Shown here: positions 1 to 7,758 of the stretch, one piece after another
Layout: each line of letters starts with the position of its first letter
Numbering within the stretch: the stretch's first letter is position 1
Source of the DNA: DATIXD01 sp035518875
GTDB lineage: Bacteria; Pseudomonadota; Gammaproteobacteria; Methylococcales; Methylococcaceae
Assembly (NCBI GenBank): GCA_035518875.1
Contig: DATIXD010000397.1
Coordinates: 1 to 19,344 of the forward strand
Length of the DNA stretch: 19,344 nucleotides
Direction: 5' to 3'
Notes under the pieces: generated by a model
What the model saw: the letters and a program-made list of their open reading frames with translations, nothing else
Database searches by the model: none
Told to the model about the DNA's origin: nothing
Position numbers and translations under genes: made by a program

Positions 1-350
1 GTATCGGTGATGTCCTGCACCGTCGCCCCGTAACAAAGCCATTCCCCGCTATCGCCAGGGCAGCGGCGCTGGAGGGCGCGAATCAGGCCTAGCAGCGAGT
101 GGTTGGTACGCTCGAAATCCTCCCGCACCTCGGCGAAGAACGCCTCATTGAGTTGCACGACACTACAGGCATCGGCGAGCTGTCGCGCCGCCACGGCAGG
201 GATCAAACCGAATTGGGCCTCCGTCTCGGCGAGCACGACCATGACCTCGATCCAGCCGGTAGTCAGCGCGGCATCGTCGAAGAGCACGCGCAGCTCGGGC
301 GTGGCCCAGGAATTTCGATAGATGGCTGAGTCGCTGATATGCACCGGCAT
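1..350 (-). CDS. Partial lyase, aspartase/fumarase superfamily (adenylosuccinate lyase / carboxymuconate cycloisomerase type), N-terminus only
   Basis: The reverse strand is open from an ATG at 350 to the window edge, giving 116 residues with no stop. The N-terminus MPVHISDSAIYRNSWATPEL leads into a helical segment (WIEVMVVLAETEAQFGLIP, about residues 33-51) and then YGATVQDITD at 107-116. This matches the N-terminal domain of the adenylosuccinate lyase / 3-carboxy-cis,cis-muconate cycloisomerase branch, where GAT-x-QDI-x-DT is a conserved substrate-binding block. These enzymes eliminate fumarate-like products or catalyse related beta-eliminations. The catalytic Ser loop lies outside the window, so the substrate cannot be named. 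An AAGG Shine-Dalgarno-like sequence lies about 11 nt before the ATG. The gene is divergent from hicAB. A second, argininosuccinate-lyase-like member of the superfamily sits at 10229-11770, and a shared role in CoM biosynthesis is possible but only an inference. Confidence 0.85.
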   Translation of the reverse strand, partial: MPVHISDSAIYRNSWATPELRVLFDDAALTTGWIEVMVVLAETEAQFGLIPAVAARQLADACSVVQLNEAFFAEVREDFERTNHSLLGLIRALQRRCPGDSGEWLCYGATVQDITD

Positions 351-380
351 GACGATTGCTACCTTGTTTCGCCCGATTGT

Positions 381-441
381 ATTGGAGATTCCAATCTACC
401 ATGGTGATAGCGCATTCTGCTATCCTTTCTTAATGGATAGC
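381..441. promoter_or_regulatory. Inverted repeats in the lyase/hicAB divergent intergenic region; candidate HicB operator
   Basis: The 82-bp gap between the divergent lyase and hicA starts holds two inverted repeats: ATTGGA-gat-TCCAAT at 381-395 and GATAGC-gcattct-GCTATC at 406-424. A third GATAGC half-site (436-441) lies just inside the hicA coding start. HicB antitoxins commonly autorepress through such sites by their C-terminal DNA-binding domain. Operator function here is inferred from position and symmetry only. Confidence 0.45.
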
Positions 442-687
442 GCTCACCGCAAGACCCTCGAAGCAATCTACAGCGCCCCGACACCCGCCACCCTGAAATG
501 GCGAAAAATCGAAGCATTATTGGTCGCGCTCGGGGCGCGAGTCATCGAAGGTCAAGGATCGCGGGTGCGCCTTGAGCTCAACAACGTAGTCGCCACCTTC
601 CATCGGCCTCATCCTCACAAAGAAGCCAAGCCCTACCAGGTACGCGACGCACGAACGTTCTTGGAACAAGCGGGAATTAAACCATGA
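433..687 (+). CDS. hicA: HicA-family type II toxin (mRNA interferase)
   Basis: This is an 84-residue protein. I chose the ATG at 433 over upstream starts because HicA homology begins there (MDSAHRKTLEAIYSAP). HicA toxins are small proteins with a dsRNA-binding-like fold that cleave mRNA. Visible features are a W-R-K-I-E-A-L-L helix, the GSRVRLEL strand and the FHRPHPHKEAKPYQVRDAR block, which contains the His-rich centre typical of this HicA branch, followed by FLEQAGI. Its stop overlaps the start of hicB by 4 nt (ATGA), so translation of toxin and antitoxin is probably coupled. The length is usual for the family and the gene appears intact. It lies between a divergent lyase and an IS fragment, typical of accessory DNA. 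Confidence 0.85.
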   Translation: MDSAHRKTLEAIYSAPTPATLKWRKIEALLVALGARVIEGQGSRVRLELNNVVATFHRPHPHKEAKPYQVRDARTFLEQAGIKP

Positions 688-1010
688 CCCCCATGACCTA
701 TAAGGGCTATGCCGCCCGAATTGAATACAGCAATGACGACAACTGCTTCGTCGGTCACATCGCAGGCATCAAAGACATCGTCGGCTTCCATGGCGAAACC
801 GTTTCCGAACTGCGTGCCGCGTTCCAAGAAGCGGTAGACGACTACCTCGCCACCTGCGAAAAACTGGAACGCGCGCCGCAAAAGCCGTATTCCGGCAAAC
901 TCATGCTTCGAATCCCGCCCGAAGTCCATGCTCACGTCGCCATGATGGCAGAGGCTCACGGCAAAAGCCTTAACCAATGGGCGGCTGAAGTGCTCGCCAA
1001 TGCGCGATAG
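684..1010 (+). CDS. hicB: HicB-family antitoxin
   Basis: This 108-residue protein starts at the ATG of the ATGA overlap with hicA. The N-terminal half (YKGYAARIEYSNDDNCFVGH, then GIKDIVGFHGETVSELRAAF) is the degenerate RNase H-like HicB fold that blocks the toxin. The C-terminus (GKLMLRIPPEVHAHVAMMAE, then GKSLNQWAAEVL, residues about 71-105) is a ribbon-helix-helix DNA-binding domain. It is therefore expected to neutralise HicA and to repress the pair's own promoter, perhaps through the inverted repeats at 381-441. Both domains are complete. An IS630 transposase remnant begins only some 30 nt beyond the stop. Confidence 0.88.
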   Translation: MTPMTYKGYAARIEYSNDDNCFVGHIAGIKDIVGFHGETVSELRAAFQEAVDDYLATCEKLERAPQKPYSGKLMLRIPPEVHAHVAMMAEAHGKSLNQWAAEVLANAR

Positions 1011-1042
1011 TTTGCGGTGCTGGGTTTCGGGTCGGAAGGAAC

Positions 1043-1504
1043 AACCTCTTTCGGCTTTCTGAGCACCGCAGTCTGGCCCTGCAGGCGGGAACGGTCATTG
1101 GCCAGTGTCAGCCCAGGCATCGCCATGACGAATTTCTCAAGTTTCTCAAGAAACTCCATCGGGAAACCGACCAACGCTTGGATGTGTATTTGATCGTCGA
1201 TAACTATGCGACACACAAGCATCCCAATGTCAAAGACTGGGTGGCTAAGCACCCGCGATTTCACATGCATTTCACGCCGACCTCGGCCTCTTGGGTCAAT
1301 TTGGTAGAGCGCTTTTTCCGGGACATTACCGAGGAGCGGATCCGTCGCGGTGTGTTTCGGAGCGTAGACGACCTCAAAGTTGCCATTCAGGAGTATCTCG
1401 ATCACCGTCACGCCAATACCAAGCCCTACCATTGGACGGCCAAGCCTAAGGTCATTTTGGCAAAGGTCGCCAAAGCTAAAGAAATGTTGGGGACGTTACA
1501 CTAG
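1043..1504 (+). pseudogene. IS630-family transposase, 5'-truncated remnant with right IS end
   Basis: In one frame the sequence reads AGTVIGQCQPRHRHDEFLKF (from about 1085), then VDNYATHK, then FTPTSASWVNLVERFFRDIT, ending at a TAG at 1502-1504. These are the DDE-superfamily hallmarks of IS630 transposases: the second catalytic Asp in V-D-N-Y and the Glu in N-L-V-E-R-F-F. The N-terminal helix-turn-helix region and the first catalytic Asp are missing, so this is about the last 150 residues only. Similarity fades near 1043, just after hicB. The final codons run into GGGGACGTTACACTAG, the right inverted repeat, as expected for compact IS630 elements. The left end is absent. Insertion or later deletion appears to have cut the deacetylase-type gene on the other strand. 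Confidence 0.88.
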
Positions 1505-1535
1505 GGTGAACATCCCCGGTAATACGGTGAACATC
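1505..1535. repeat. 21-bp-period direct repeat at the IS/deacetylase junction
   Basis: GGTGAACATC occurs at 1505-1514 and again at 1526-1535, a period of 21 bp, immediately beyond the IS630 right end. On the minus strand this gives GDVH twice in frame, at the exact point where the deacetylase-type reading frame stops resembling its family. It may be a small duplication from the rearrangement. Confidence 0.6.
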
Positions 1536-2025
1536 ACCAGTCACAATAACCGCGTGCGGCCGGTCGCCGGGCGTTTCCCATAACAAAGGCAGTTGTAATT
1601 TGCGCTCTTCCCACAGCACGTTGGCGGTCAGCCATCGCATGAGCGCGTTGGCCTGACCCGCCCCTCCACAGTCTCGTGGATCCTGGTTGTTGCTGGAAAC
1701 GGGATAGCACAGTGTGATCCGAGCGGGTGAAAACGTGAGAAAGACAACACGTCCTTGTCCATACCGCTTAGACAGGATGGTCGGCGCATTTGACTTGAAA
1801 ATGATCCCGTTGGGTCCCGGACTGAGTCTTGTGCCGCGGGCAAGTACCTCGGCATCCGTGGTTTCCACCTGAACGGTGTGTCCCACGCCCTCGGCGCCAA
1901 ATCGAAGCGCGTCCCCTTCACGCAAAGGGCTCAACAGAGTCGAAGACACGGTGATGTCCGGATAGACGTCGATCAGCCCAGGATCGAAACCGGTGATCGG
2001 CGCATCGTTGTTCCGCACTCTCAGC
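1505..2025 (-). pseudogene. Internal fragment of a polysaccharide-deacetylase-type gene (amidotransferase-like N-domain)
   Basis: The reverse strand between asnB and the IS fragment encodes a coherent but incomplete protein. It starts near 2018 with NNDAPITGFDPGLIDVYPDI, continues with TVQVETTDAEVLARG and GQGRVVFLTFSP (the end of a class-I amidotransferase-like or ThuA-like fold), and closes with LLWETPGDRPHAVIVTGDVH. The last segment resembles the first strand and metal-binding Asp of polysaccharide deacetylase domains. The N-terminus is lost at the asnB junction and the whole catalytic domain is lost at the IS630 end. GT39 and asnB neighbours fit a polysaccharide cluster. The family call is moderate; the truncation is clear. 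No start codon with a ribosome-binding site precedes it. Confidence 0.6.
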
Positions 2026-3867
2026 CACGGAGATCCAGGCGAGCCACTCGTTGAGGACCACCAACGTCCAGATCGTTCGGGCATGATCAATCGTATCTTG
2101 CTGGTGTTCGTGCAGGAGTTCCAGAGCGGCGCCGTGGTCGATACCCACCCGATCCAACAGGCGGGAGGAGAGCCTTGATGCCGTCCACTCATGCAACGAT
2201 TCACGAAACCAACTGCTGAGGGGAACGGACAGGCCCCGCTTCTTGCGATGCACGATCGCTGGAGGCAGGTAACGCAAGGCATAACGTTTCAAAAATACCT
2301 TGGTTCGCAAACGACAGACCCGCTCATTTTCCGGGAGGTGGGCGGCGAATTCCATGACCGCCTGGTCGAGGAACGGTGCGCGCAGCTCGAGGGCCGAGTG
2401 CATACTGGCGCGGTCCGCCTTCGTCAAGAGTCCCTCAGCCAGCGACGTTTCCAGATCGTGCTGTTGGAGTCGGTCCAACATGGCCTCTGACGGGTAGGCC
2501 GGCATCGCGACGGACGGCGGCGCCACGCCCAGCCGTTGAAGAATCGCCGGAGGAATACTAGCCGTCCAGAGCACGTGGCGCGCGAGAGAATCCAATTGAT
2601 CGCCCTGAACGAAGCGTTTGAGCAAAAAAGAGAGCGTTACCTTCTTGTCGCTCACCGGCCAGCTTTCCACCGCACGTCGGATGAGCGCCCGGAGGGGGGC
2701 GGGAAGCCGGGCATAGTGCTCGGCAAGTCCTGCCCCGAAATAGGTCGGATAGCCACCGAAAAGCTCGTCCGCGCCTTCGCCAACTAATGCCACACGGACA
2801 TCTTGCGCGGCACGCTTGGCTAAGAGGGCGGTGGGTACCCAGGCCGGGTCGGCGAGCGGTTCGCCAGTCCTCCGCACGAGTTCGGCGATGGTTGCCGGAA
2901 AATCCTCTGGGCGCACCCACACGGGAATCGACTCGACACCCAAGGCAGTCGCCACTTGCTCGGCATAGTGTCCTTCGTCGTACGACGCCTCGCTGAAGCG
3001 GAGACTATAAGCTTTCAGGGGTTTTTGCGGCCAAATACGCTTGGCTACGGCAGCAATCAAAGAAGAATCGAGGCCACCGCTCAAAAACAGACCAAAGTCC
3101 ACATCAACATCGCTTTGTCGCCGCACCGCCTCCCGGAATATTCCATCGAACACGTCCAGAGAGCCCATCCGTTTGGGCGCCTGCGCCGTGCTCCAACGCC
3201 AATAACGCCTTCGGTGCGTGCCGGCGGCGTCGATCGTGACGACCTCCGCTGGCGACACCTTTTGAATTGAGACAAAAGGCGTCACAGGCGCTGCGAAGTA
3301 ACCGGATTGCAGGTAACCGTGAACCGCTTGGGTGTTGACATCAAACGCAGCCGGACTTGCCGATACCAGCGCCGCGACCTGCGAGGCGAAGCTGACCATG
3401 CCATCGTTGAGCTCAAAGAAAAGCGGCCGTTCACCCACTCGATCTCGAGCGAGCAATAACTTTTTGTTGCGTGGGTCCCAGATTGCAATGGCAAAGGCAC
3501 CCGCGATTCGCTCCACAAAAGCCTCACCGAGCTCCAGATACAGTGCGGGAATCACCGCCACGTCGGTAGTCTGCTCGACATTTCGGCCGCGGTCCTGCAA
3601 CCACGCGCGAAGTTCGCGGTGGTTATCAATCTCGCCATTGCAGACCATCATGACGCCGCTCTCAGAGTCAACGATCGGTTGCTTGCCGTCGTGTACTCCC
3701 CGAATGGCCAACCGGCTCATGCCGAACACTGCCGACTGATCGCCGGCCACCCCGGAATCATCAGGTCCTCGGTGCAGCAGCGCTTCGACCATGTGGTCAA
3801 CCCGTCGCCGCATCGGGTCCTCGTGCAGCGTACCCTCCAGTACGGCGATTCCACAGATCCCACACAT
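1918..3867 (-). CDS. asnB: Asparagine synthetase (glutamine-hydrolysing), AsnB type, with aberrant C-terminal tail
   Basis: AsnB transfers ammonia from glutamine to an adenylated carboxylate. Members in polysaccharide clusters are thought to amidate glycan or lipid precursors. The ATG at 3867 places the nucleophile Cys at position 2 (MCGICGI). The class-II amidotransferase domain follows (RLAIRG 52-57, CNGEI 76-80). The synthetase domain has the PP-loop SGGLDSS (263-269) and GEGADELFGGYPTY. GGAGGT lies 7 nt before the start, inside the last codons of the GT39 gene (gap 1 nt), so the two are probably co-translated. Family similarity stops at about residue 612 (NEWLAWI). The last 37 residues are out-of-frame reading of the deacetylase fragment, so the native C-terminus is probably lost by a deletion near 2025-2030. 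Activity may survive, since the catalytic domains are complete. Confidence 0.88.
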   Translation of the reverse strand: MCGICGIAVLEGTLHEDPMRRRVDHMVEALLHRGPDDSGVAGDQSAVFGMSRLAIRGVHDGKQPIVDSESGVMMVCNGEIDNHRELRAWLQDRGRNVEQTTDVAVIPALYLELGEAFVERIAGAFAIAIWDPRNKKLLLARDRVGERPLFFELNDGMVSFASQVAALVSASPAAFDVNTQAVHGYLQSGYFAAPVTPFVSIQKVSPAEVVTIDAAGTHRRRYWRWSTAQAPKRMGSLDVFDGIFREAVRRQSDVDVDFGLFLSGGLDSSLIAAVAKRIWPQKPLKAYSLRFSEASYDEGHYAEQVATALGVESIPVWVRPEDFPATIAELVRRTGEPLADPAWVPTALLAKRAAQDVRVALVGEGADELFGGYPTYFGAGLAEHYARLPAPLRALIRRAVESWPVSDKKVTLSFLLKRFVQGDQLDSLARHVLWTASIPPAILQRLGVAPPSVAMPAYPSEAMLDRLQQHDLETSLAEGLLTKADRASMHSALELRAPFLDQAVMEFAAHLPENERVCRLRTKVFLKRYALRYLPPAIVHRKKRGLSVPLSSWFRESLHEWTASRLSSRLLDRVGIDHGAALELLHEHQQDTIDHARTIWTLVVLNEWLAWISVAESAEQRCADHRFRSWADRRLSGHHRVFDSVEPFA

Positions 3868-3868
3868 C

Positions 3869-5635
3869 TCAATGACCTCCGGAAGGCGGCAACAGGGCGG
3901 CCCAGTAACCCGAGCCGAGTTCTGTCACGTCAACACCATAGCCCGCAGCCATTGCACGGAGCCGCGCCACGTTCTTGTTCTTCGCGAGCAGGTAGACCGG
4001 GTGAGTGCGGGTGGCGAGCCACTGATCGCGTTGGTCCAATGGCACCACACGCTCTGGCCAGGACTCAGCGGAATTTAGCTTAAACAGCACGTAGTTGCTG
4101 GTCAGTTCCGTGCCATCATCGGTCAACACCGTCACCAGGCGTTTGAGATAAAACGGCAGCCCATTGGGCAGACATTTCAGGCAGGCAATTTCAGTATCCG
4201 GTGGCAAATTGGCTGGGATGCTTTGTGCGAGGCTGCGCGATGACCGGCTCTCCGCATAGTGAGACACCAGATCGAAATGGGCCGTTATCAAGAGGAGGGG
4301 GATGCTTAAAAAGGCAACAAAGGCCAACCGCACGTCCTGCGTCCAACGAGCCAATGCCGTGAGGAACGCAACACCGCCAAACGATAACGCCATCGGTAGG
4401 AAGAAAGGGGTGAAAGCTGCAAAGACTTCATGGCTAAACCGCAGTCGGTGTTCAAGCGCTTCAGGTCGGAGCGTGATGGCGCCCAGAAACAGCGCTGCCG
4501 CGGCGCTCAACAGGAGCAGTGCCACCGTCGCACGGCGCACAATCCGGCCCGCCCGTCCATCGCTGTTGTCCAGCGCCGCGGCAAAAACACGCGCGGTCAA
4601 TATGCCGAGAGCCACTACCGCGGTGAGGATATAGCCGGGCAATTTCGACTGCGACATCGAGAAAAACAATACGACCACGACCGACCAGACGACAAACAGG
4701 CGATCGGCGCGAGACCAGCGCTGCCTGGTCCGCCAGGCGGCGAGGATCGATTCCGGCAGCAGAAGGCTCCAGGCAAAAAAACAGCTCGCGATAATCAGGG
4801 CGTAAAAATAAAAGGGCGCCGTCCGGCGGAACTCGGTGGTGGTGAACCGGGACACCGACTCTTTCATGATCCCGTAATAGGGAAAGTCAGGGCATAACAC
4901 GGAAAGCCCGATAAACCAAGGCAGTACGACGGCCAAGAAAACAGCCCAATTACGCAGCGCGAAGAAGCGTTTCATCGCACCCTTTCGGCCTTCCAACCCA
5001 TTGAAAATCGCGATGACCAGGGTCGGGACGATGAACCCGACCGGGCCTTTGACCAGTGTGGCGATACCCGCCGAGAGCGCACCGATCAGGTACCATTGAC
5101 TGCGACGTCGACCTTCGCACTCCTCGGCCAGGTAGCACGAAAAAATGCCCGAGCACACAAAAAAGGCCAGAGTCATATCGAAAATGACAGTCCGGGAAAA
5201 CGCTATGTAAAGCGGCGTCGTGGCCACGATGAGCAGGGCAAGGGTTGCGGTGCGCTGATCGTACACCCGTCGGCAAAACAGGAACAACGCCACAAGCAAT
5301 GAAAATCCAAAAACAGCGGAAGATAACCGGGCGACGCCTTCCGACTCCCCGAAGAGCGAGAAAGAGAGTGCGATGGTTTTAAAGTAGAAGGCTGGCTTAT
5401 CGAGGTAAGTCAGACCGTCGTAGGTCGGCACCAGCCAGGCGCGAGATTGGCTCATTTCCCTCGCCACTTCGGCGTTGCGGCCCTCATCCGGCGCGATTAA
5501 CGGTGACTCTCCCAGGTGACCGAACAGCATGTACGCGCTGAGAATGAAGGAAACAACCAGAACCCAGTGATCGCGGATCAGAATCGAGGTTCTAACGGCA
5601 CCGGCAGGGAGTTCTTGTTGAGGGAAAAGAGACAT
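3869..5635 (-). CDS. GT39/ArnT-like membrane glycosyltransferase (PMT_2 family)
   Basis: This is a 588-residue polytopic membrane protein of the dolichyl-phosphate-mannose-protein mannosyltransferase / ArnT superfamily, which moves a sugar from a polyprenyl-phosphate carrier to an acceptor on the periplasmic side. After the first membrane helix (VLVVSFILSAYMLFG) comes APDEGRNAEVAREM (48-61), the first periplasmic loop carrying the catalytic acidic residues. Next are the family motif YDGLTYLDKPAFYF and about ten more hydrophobic segments, with a soluble C-terminal part. I chose the ATG at 5635; a TTG at 5683 would add 16 residues, and neither has a strong ribosome-binding site. asnB follows after 1 nt, and both may belong to an envelope-polysaccharide or lipid-modification operon. 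The acceptor cannot be read from sequence. Confidence 0.87.
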   Translation of the reverse strand: MSLFPQQELPAGAVRTSILIRDHWVLVVSFILSAYMLFGHLGESPLIAPDEGRNAEVAREMSQSRAWLVPTYDGLTYLDKPAFYFKTIALSFSLFGESEGVARLSSAVFGFSLLVALFLFCRRVYDQRTATLALLIVATTPLYIAFSRTVIFDMTLAFFVCSGIFSCYLAEECEGRRRSQWYLIGALSAGIATLVKGPVGFIVPTLVIAIFNGLEGRKGAMKRFFALRNWAVFLAVVLPWFIGLSVLCPDFPYYGIMKESVSRFTTTEFRRTAPFYFYALIIASCFFAWSLLLPESILAAWRTRQRWSRADRLFVVWSVVVVLFFSMSQSKLPGYILTAVVALGILTARVFAAALDNSDGRAGRIVRRATVALLLLSAAAALFLGAITLRPEALEHRLRFSHEVFAAFTPFFLPMALSFGGVAFLTALARWTQDVRLAFVAFLSIPLLLITAHFDLVSHYAESRSSRSLAQSIPANLPPDTEIACLKCLPNGLPFYLKRLVTVLTDDGTELTSNYVLFKLNSAESWPERVVPLDQRDQWLATRTHPVYLLAKNKNVARLRAMAAGYGVDVTELGSGYWAALLPPSGGH

Positions 5636-5787
5636 TCTTTTTTCTTGATTAACTTCAAGGGAATGGTGATTGGGCCAAGGCAACTCTTGGGGGGCAACGA
5701 GTCAAGCATCCACCATCGGTCACCATCGATACTTAAGCCCGGGCAGGCTGGGCTCGTTCTCTCACGGGCAAAGAAATTCGAACCGAC

Positions 5788-6318
5788 TCACATGCAATGG
5801 ATGCTGGCCGCACCTCGCCCCTTGGATTGCTGGCGACGGGCCAGCGAGATCGGCCAGAGCACCATGACGTCAAAACAGCGGCCTTCAGCAAGCCCCAGGA
5901 TCCCATGCACCCATTCAATACAACCATTTGGGATGATCTGATCGGCATTATATATGACTTGTATCCGCTCCCCTTTCTCCGCCGTATCCGGGTAATGAAA
6001 TTGAAGCACGCATCCTGATGCCCGTGAAAAGATGCCGAACCAAGGGATACTGCCTGCGATGTGATCAAACAAGACCGCTGAGGGTCCGTATTCCGGGATC
6101 CGAGACCGAGACTGCGAGCAGGCCATTACACGGTGATCCGGCACATCAATGCTAACGCCGGGGACAAGTGCGATCGGTTTTGCGTTGATCAGGGCTGTTT
6201 GGTAATCCACGCGAATGACCCATAGAACATGAAAGGGTTGATCCCCGTTAGGCCAATCGGCGAAGACAGACGCAGAGCCTGGCGTTAATTCGGTGAAGGC
6301 AAGCCAAGCACCATTCAT
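5788..6318 (-). CDS. Hypothetical protein, 176 aa
   Basis: This reading frame opens at the ATG at 6318 (GGAG 4 nt upstream; an in-frame TAA sits six codons before the ATG) and stops at 5788. The protein has a mixed, plausible composition (FHVLWVIRVDYQTALINAKP, SIPWFGIFSRASGCVLQFHY, NGCIEWVHGILGLAEGRC) but I recognise no family. There is no signal peptide and no clear membrane helix. It lies upstream of and in the same direction as the GT39 gene, with about 150 nt between, so it could be part of the polysaccharide cluster. It could equally be a decayed remnant or a chance ORF. No other frame over this stretch looks better. Confidence 0.4.
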   Translation of the reverse strand: MNGAWLAFTELTPGSASVFADWPNGDQPFHVLWVIRVDYQTALINAKPIALVPGVSIDVPDHRVMACSQSRSRIPEYGPSAVLFDHIAGSIPWFGIFSRASGCVLQFHYPDTAEKGERIQVIYNADQIIPNGCIEWVHGILGLAEGRCFDVMVLWPISLARRQQSKGRGAASIHCM

Positions 6319-7068
6319 GCCGCTCCGCGGGTCTTACGAAAACAATAGGTTAGATTCCCAATGCCGAAAGCGAAAATCGTACTGCGTTGAAATGAACCAG
6401 CCGACCACCAAACACGCGCTGAGATCTTTTCCTACCCGGTTTGCCACGTGTTACGACTCGGAAGGCGCAAATTCGGCGTGACGCGAAACGAAAATAGATG
6501 TGGCGCGGTTCGGGTCGCGGTGATCGCGACGCTCCTGTCCTGCCGCTTTGGCCGGGGGGTTGCTGGTTTTTGTCAATCGCGATAGTTCAAGCTTGATTCG
6601 TATTCCCCCGTGGTTGTTGCGAAGCGCGGGTATCCACGCCTCTCATGGTCATTTCGGGTCACAACGCCAACCGTTATCACCTCGGCGCGGCGCGATCCGC
6701 ATTTGGCGTACCCAGCCGGATGGACGCGCATCGGGCCAATATCCGCGACCGGGATAACCCTGCGGAAAACCATCGATGGATGTGGCGATGGGCGGCTTAG
6801 GTCATCACCACTGTCTGGTGCTCGCGTCTTGGCTTCTGCTAACATCCACCTAACCGCACGACATGATTTTGCGCAGCCGATGCGTCAGTCAGCACATTGA
6901 CCCCCCGACGTTTTCCGAAGGCTCACGCAGGCTTGACGGCTTCGATCGCCTCTAAAACGCACCCAATTTATCCTTAGCTGTGTTGGGGCATCACTAAGCA
7001 GGCCCCGTAACCAACGCCCAAGTTCATGGTACCATCAGTTTGGTCCCACTCCTGCCTAGTCGCCTGAT
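6319..7068. other. 750-bp stretch without a supportable gene
   Basis: The stretch lies between the divergent hypothetical gene (minus) and the VTT-domain gene (plus). Several overlapping short frames of 60-96 codons exist on both strands around 6548-6900, but none shows a ribosome-binding site, family motif or believable composition. No tRNA, clear terminator or long repeat was seen. It should hold promoters for both flanking genes, though no convincing -35/-10 pair was found. Confidence 0.6.
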
Positions 7069-7758
7069 ATGACAGAAATTAGAACCACCGCTGCCCAACC
7101 ATCGAGTCAACGTTCCCTAAGCCTGGTCAATGCAGGTGCCTTCCTCCTGGTGGCCGCCTGGGGCACCATGGTTTACTTCACACCGCTCAAGAGCTGGTTG
7201 AGCCAGGGAGAATGGATTAAGGACCAACTGGCCCAGTTCGGGCTCAGCGCCCCGCTCATATTTACTGTCGGTACAGCGAGTCTGGTGGCCATCGGCGTGC
7301 CACGGTTGCTGCTGTGCTCACTCGGGGGCCTGATCTTCGGATTTGTTTGGGCTTTGCTATTGACTCAAGTCGGCACGGTCTTAGGCGCTTATGCGACCTT
7401 CCTTTTTGTGCGTTGGTGCGGGCGTGACTATACGCTGCAGCGCTTTCCCCGGCTGCGTGGCCTCTCCCAAAGACTGGAAGCCAATGGCTTCATGGGGGTC
7501 ATGCTTGTGCGGCAATTACCCGTGAACGGATTTTACAACGACGTCGTCTTGGGGCTGTCACCGGTTACCCATCGCGACTTTCTTCTCGGCACTTTTCTGG
7601 GGTTTTTGCCTTTAGGCGTGACTGCCTGTTTAGTCGGGGCAGGCCTAATCCAGGCGGATATCATCAAAGGTATTCAATACATCGCGTTGGCGCTGTTATG
7701 TTCGACTGTCCTGGGCTTTCTGCTCAAGCGGATTGTCAACGCCACCACATTCGCTTGA
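7069..7758 (+). CDS. TVP38/TMEM64-family membrane protein (VTT/DedA-like domain)
   Basis: This is a 229-residue inner-membrane protein. After an N-terminal helix (about 20-38) comes the VTT domain. Visible hallmarks are GVPRLLLCSLGGLIFGFVWA (re-entrant loop, about 77-96), GAYATFLFVRWCGRD (Gly-rich helix plus the conserved R-x-x-G-R) and VRQLPVNGFYNDVVLGLSPV, corresponding to the family's R-x-x-P-x-x-P-F/x-x-x-N motif. Two more hydrophobic helices follow. Family members are implicated in lipid scrambling or transport; a specific substrate is unknown here. The ATG at 7069 has no strong Shine-Dalgarno sequence. The gene appears monocistronic, with long gaps on both sides. Confidence 0.88.
   Translation: MTEIRTTAAQPSSQRSLSLVNAGAFLLVAAWGTMVYFTPLKSWLSQGEWIKDQLAQFGLSAPLIFTVGTASLVAIGVPRLLLCSLGGLIFGFVWALLLTQVGTVLGAYATFLFVRWCGRDYTLQRFPRLRGLSQRLEANGFMGVMLVRQLPVNGFYNDVVLGLSPVTHRDFLLGTFLGFLPLGVTACLVGAGLIQADIIKGIQYIALALLCSTVLGFLLKRIVNATTFA

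Noticed and set aside
1476..2282. 268-codon minus-strand ORF taken as one intact gene
   Set aside because: Its first third is only a shadow of asnB and its last residues are IS630 end sequence; only the middle is a real gene fragment.
5736..5754. Hairpin AGCCC...GGGCT upstream of the GT39 gene as a terminator
   Set aside because: Five-base arms, 9-nt loop and no T-run; too weak to call.
6573..6845. 90-codon minus-strand ORF and overlapping plus-strand ORFs at 6548-6900
   Set aside because: No ribosome-binding site, no family, and competing frames on both strands of similar length; treated as chance ORFs.
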